Assembly (NCBI RefSeq): GCF_913058315.1
Contig: NZ_CAJXQY010000019.1
Coordinates: 1 to 53,296, forward strand
Length of the DNA stretch: 53,296 nt
Source: an uncultured Alteromonas sp.
GTDB taxonomy: Bacteria; Pseudomonadota; Gammaproteobacteria; Enterobacterales; Alteromonadaceae
Direction: 5' to 3'
Shown piece by piece: positions 53,016-53,296 of the stretch. The notes under the pieces are model-generated. The model searched no databases. It was not told the DNA's origin and was given only the letters and a program-made list of their open reading frames with translations. Made by a program: the position numbers and the translations under genes. Position 1 is the first letter of the stretch. Each line of letters begins with the position of its first letter.

Positions 53016-53296
53016 TTATAAACTAATATAGCGTCGTATAGCCGACCCCATAGAAACCGTTAATCCCAGTGGAAGTCGGGGCCAGATGGTTTCTGCCAGT
53101 TGCCTTACCGTACCCGGTGGGCCCGTTTCAACAGCCGCTTCCAGATCCGCAGAAGTACCGTCATGCCAATGTAAGGCGTAGGGAAGGGCACCCCACTGAG
53201 TTTTAAACTTGTAAGTGCCTTCACCGAAAGACGACCGTCCAAAATCAAACAGACGCTGACCGTTATCGGTAACATTAGCCAGCAAAGACCAATACA
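53016..53296 (-). CDS. FemAB-like (GNAT) protein, exosortase-associated, C-terminal fragment
   Basis: The last 92 codons of a gene that continues past the window. The segment RLFDFGRSSFGEGTYKFKTQ followed by WGALPYALHWH is the family signature of FemAB-related proteins in PEP-CTERM/XrtA loci (TIGR03019-like). These enzymes transfer acyl or aminoacyl groups and are expected to modify the glycan or its lipid carrier. The tail ends LTVSMGSAIRRYISL. Same strand and 12 bases from the amidotransferase. Confidence 0.88.
   Translation of the reverse strand, partial: YWSLLANVTDNGQRLFDFGRSSFGEGTYKFKTQWGALPYALHWHDGTSADLEAAVETGPPGTVRQLAETIWPRLPLGLTVSMGSAIRRYISL

Noticed and set aside
1..53296. tRNA, rRNA, CRISPR array or insertion sequence
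   Set aside because: Intergenic gaps were read for cloverleaf-like arms, regular repeats and transposase frames; none was found. Short non-coding RNAs cannot be excluded by eye.

Overview
The window looks like a contig from a gammaproteobacterium, most likely a marine Alteromonadales (Alteromonadaceae-like) organism. The basis is a large TonB-dependent receptor paired with a tryptophan-halogenase homologue, a FadE-type acyl-CoA dehydrogenase, tdk, glnE, an LpxL-type acyltransferase, hldE, a GGDEF/EAL protein, and ordinary proteobacterial codon use and Shine-Dalgarno sites. The genus is not determined. The first 43 bases are not genomic: they match an Illumina Nextera i5 index plus transposase adapter, so real sequence begins at 44. 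No rRNA, tRNA, CRISPR array, insertion sequence or prophage was seen.

Left part (44-22.9 kb) is mostly housekeeping and envelope genes: a truncated flavin-dependent halogenase behind a TonB receptor with a readable promoter and dyad operator; a predicted beta-propeller; a minus-strand group (GGDEF/EAL protein, tdk, serine hydrolase); fadE with its promoter and terminator; a three-gene outer-membrane set (LolA-like protein, beta-barrel, OmpA-like barrel); lpxL; a TcpQ-like protein; glnE; a DUF350 membrane protein; a GIY-YIG protein; and hldE.

Right part (23.0-53.3 kb, running off the edge) is an exosortase A (XrtA, PEP-CTERM type) exopolysaccharide locus. Recognised parts are the XrtA-associated ATPase, outer-membrane protein, tyrosine autokinase, chain-length protein and Wza-like export lipoprotein; an EpsB-type priming transferase, polysaccharide deacetylase and exosortase A fused to an EpsI domain; two system-type glycosyltransferases; an O-ligase/polymerase-like protein; a Wzx-like flippase; an XrtA-type asparagine synthetase-like amidotransferase; and the end of a FemAB-like protein. 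Mixed in are probable locus-specific decorating genes: FkbM methyltransferase, secreted beta-helix protein, hexapeptide acyltransferase, sulfotransferase, further glycosyltransferases, two poorly recognised GT-like proteins, a membrane transglutaminase-like protein and a membrane-anchored PHP-domain fusion.

How it fits together (inference): the priming transferase and glycosyltransferases build a lipid-linked repeat unit, the flippase moves it across the inner membrane, the O-ligase/polymerase with the chain-length protein and autokinase extends it, and the Wza-like lipoprotein and outer-membrane protein export it. Exosortase would process PEP-CTERM proteins encoded elsewhere, since no PEP-CTERM substrate gene is visible here. 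The sulfotransferase, methyltransferase, acyltransferase and deacetylase suggest a modified, possibly sulfated, glycan. The least explained components are the transglutaminase-like and PHP-fusion proteins at 46.5-50.0 kb.
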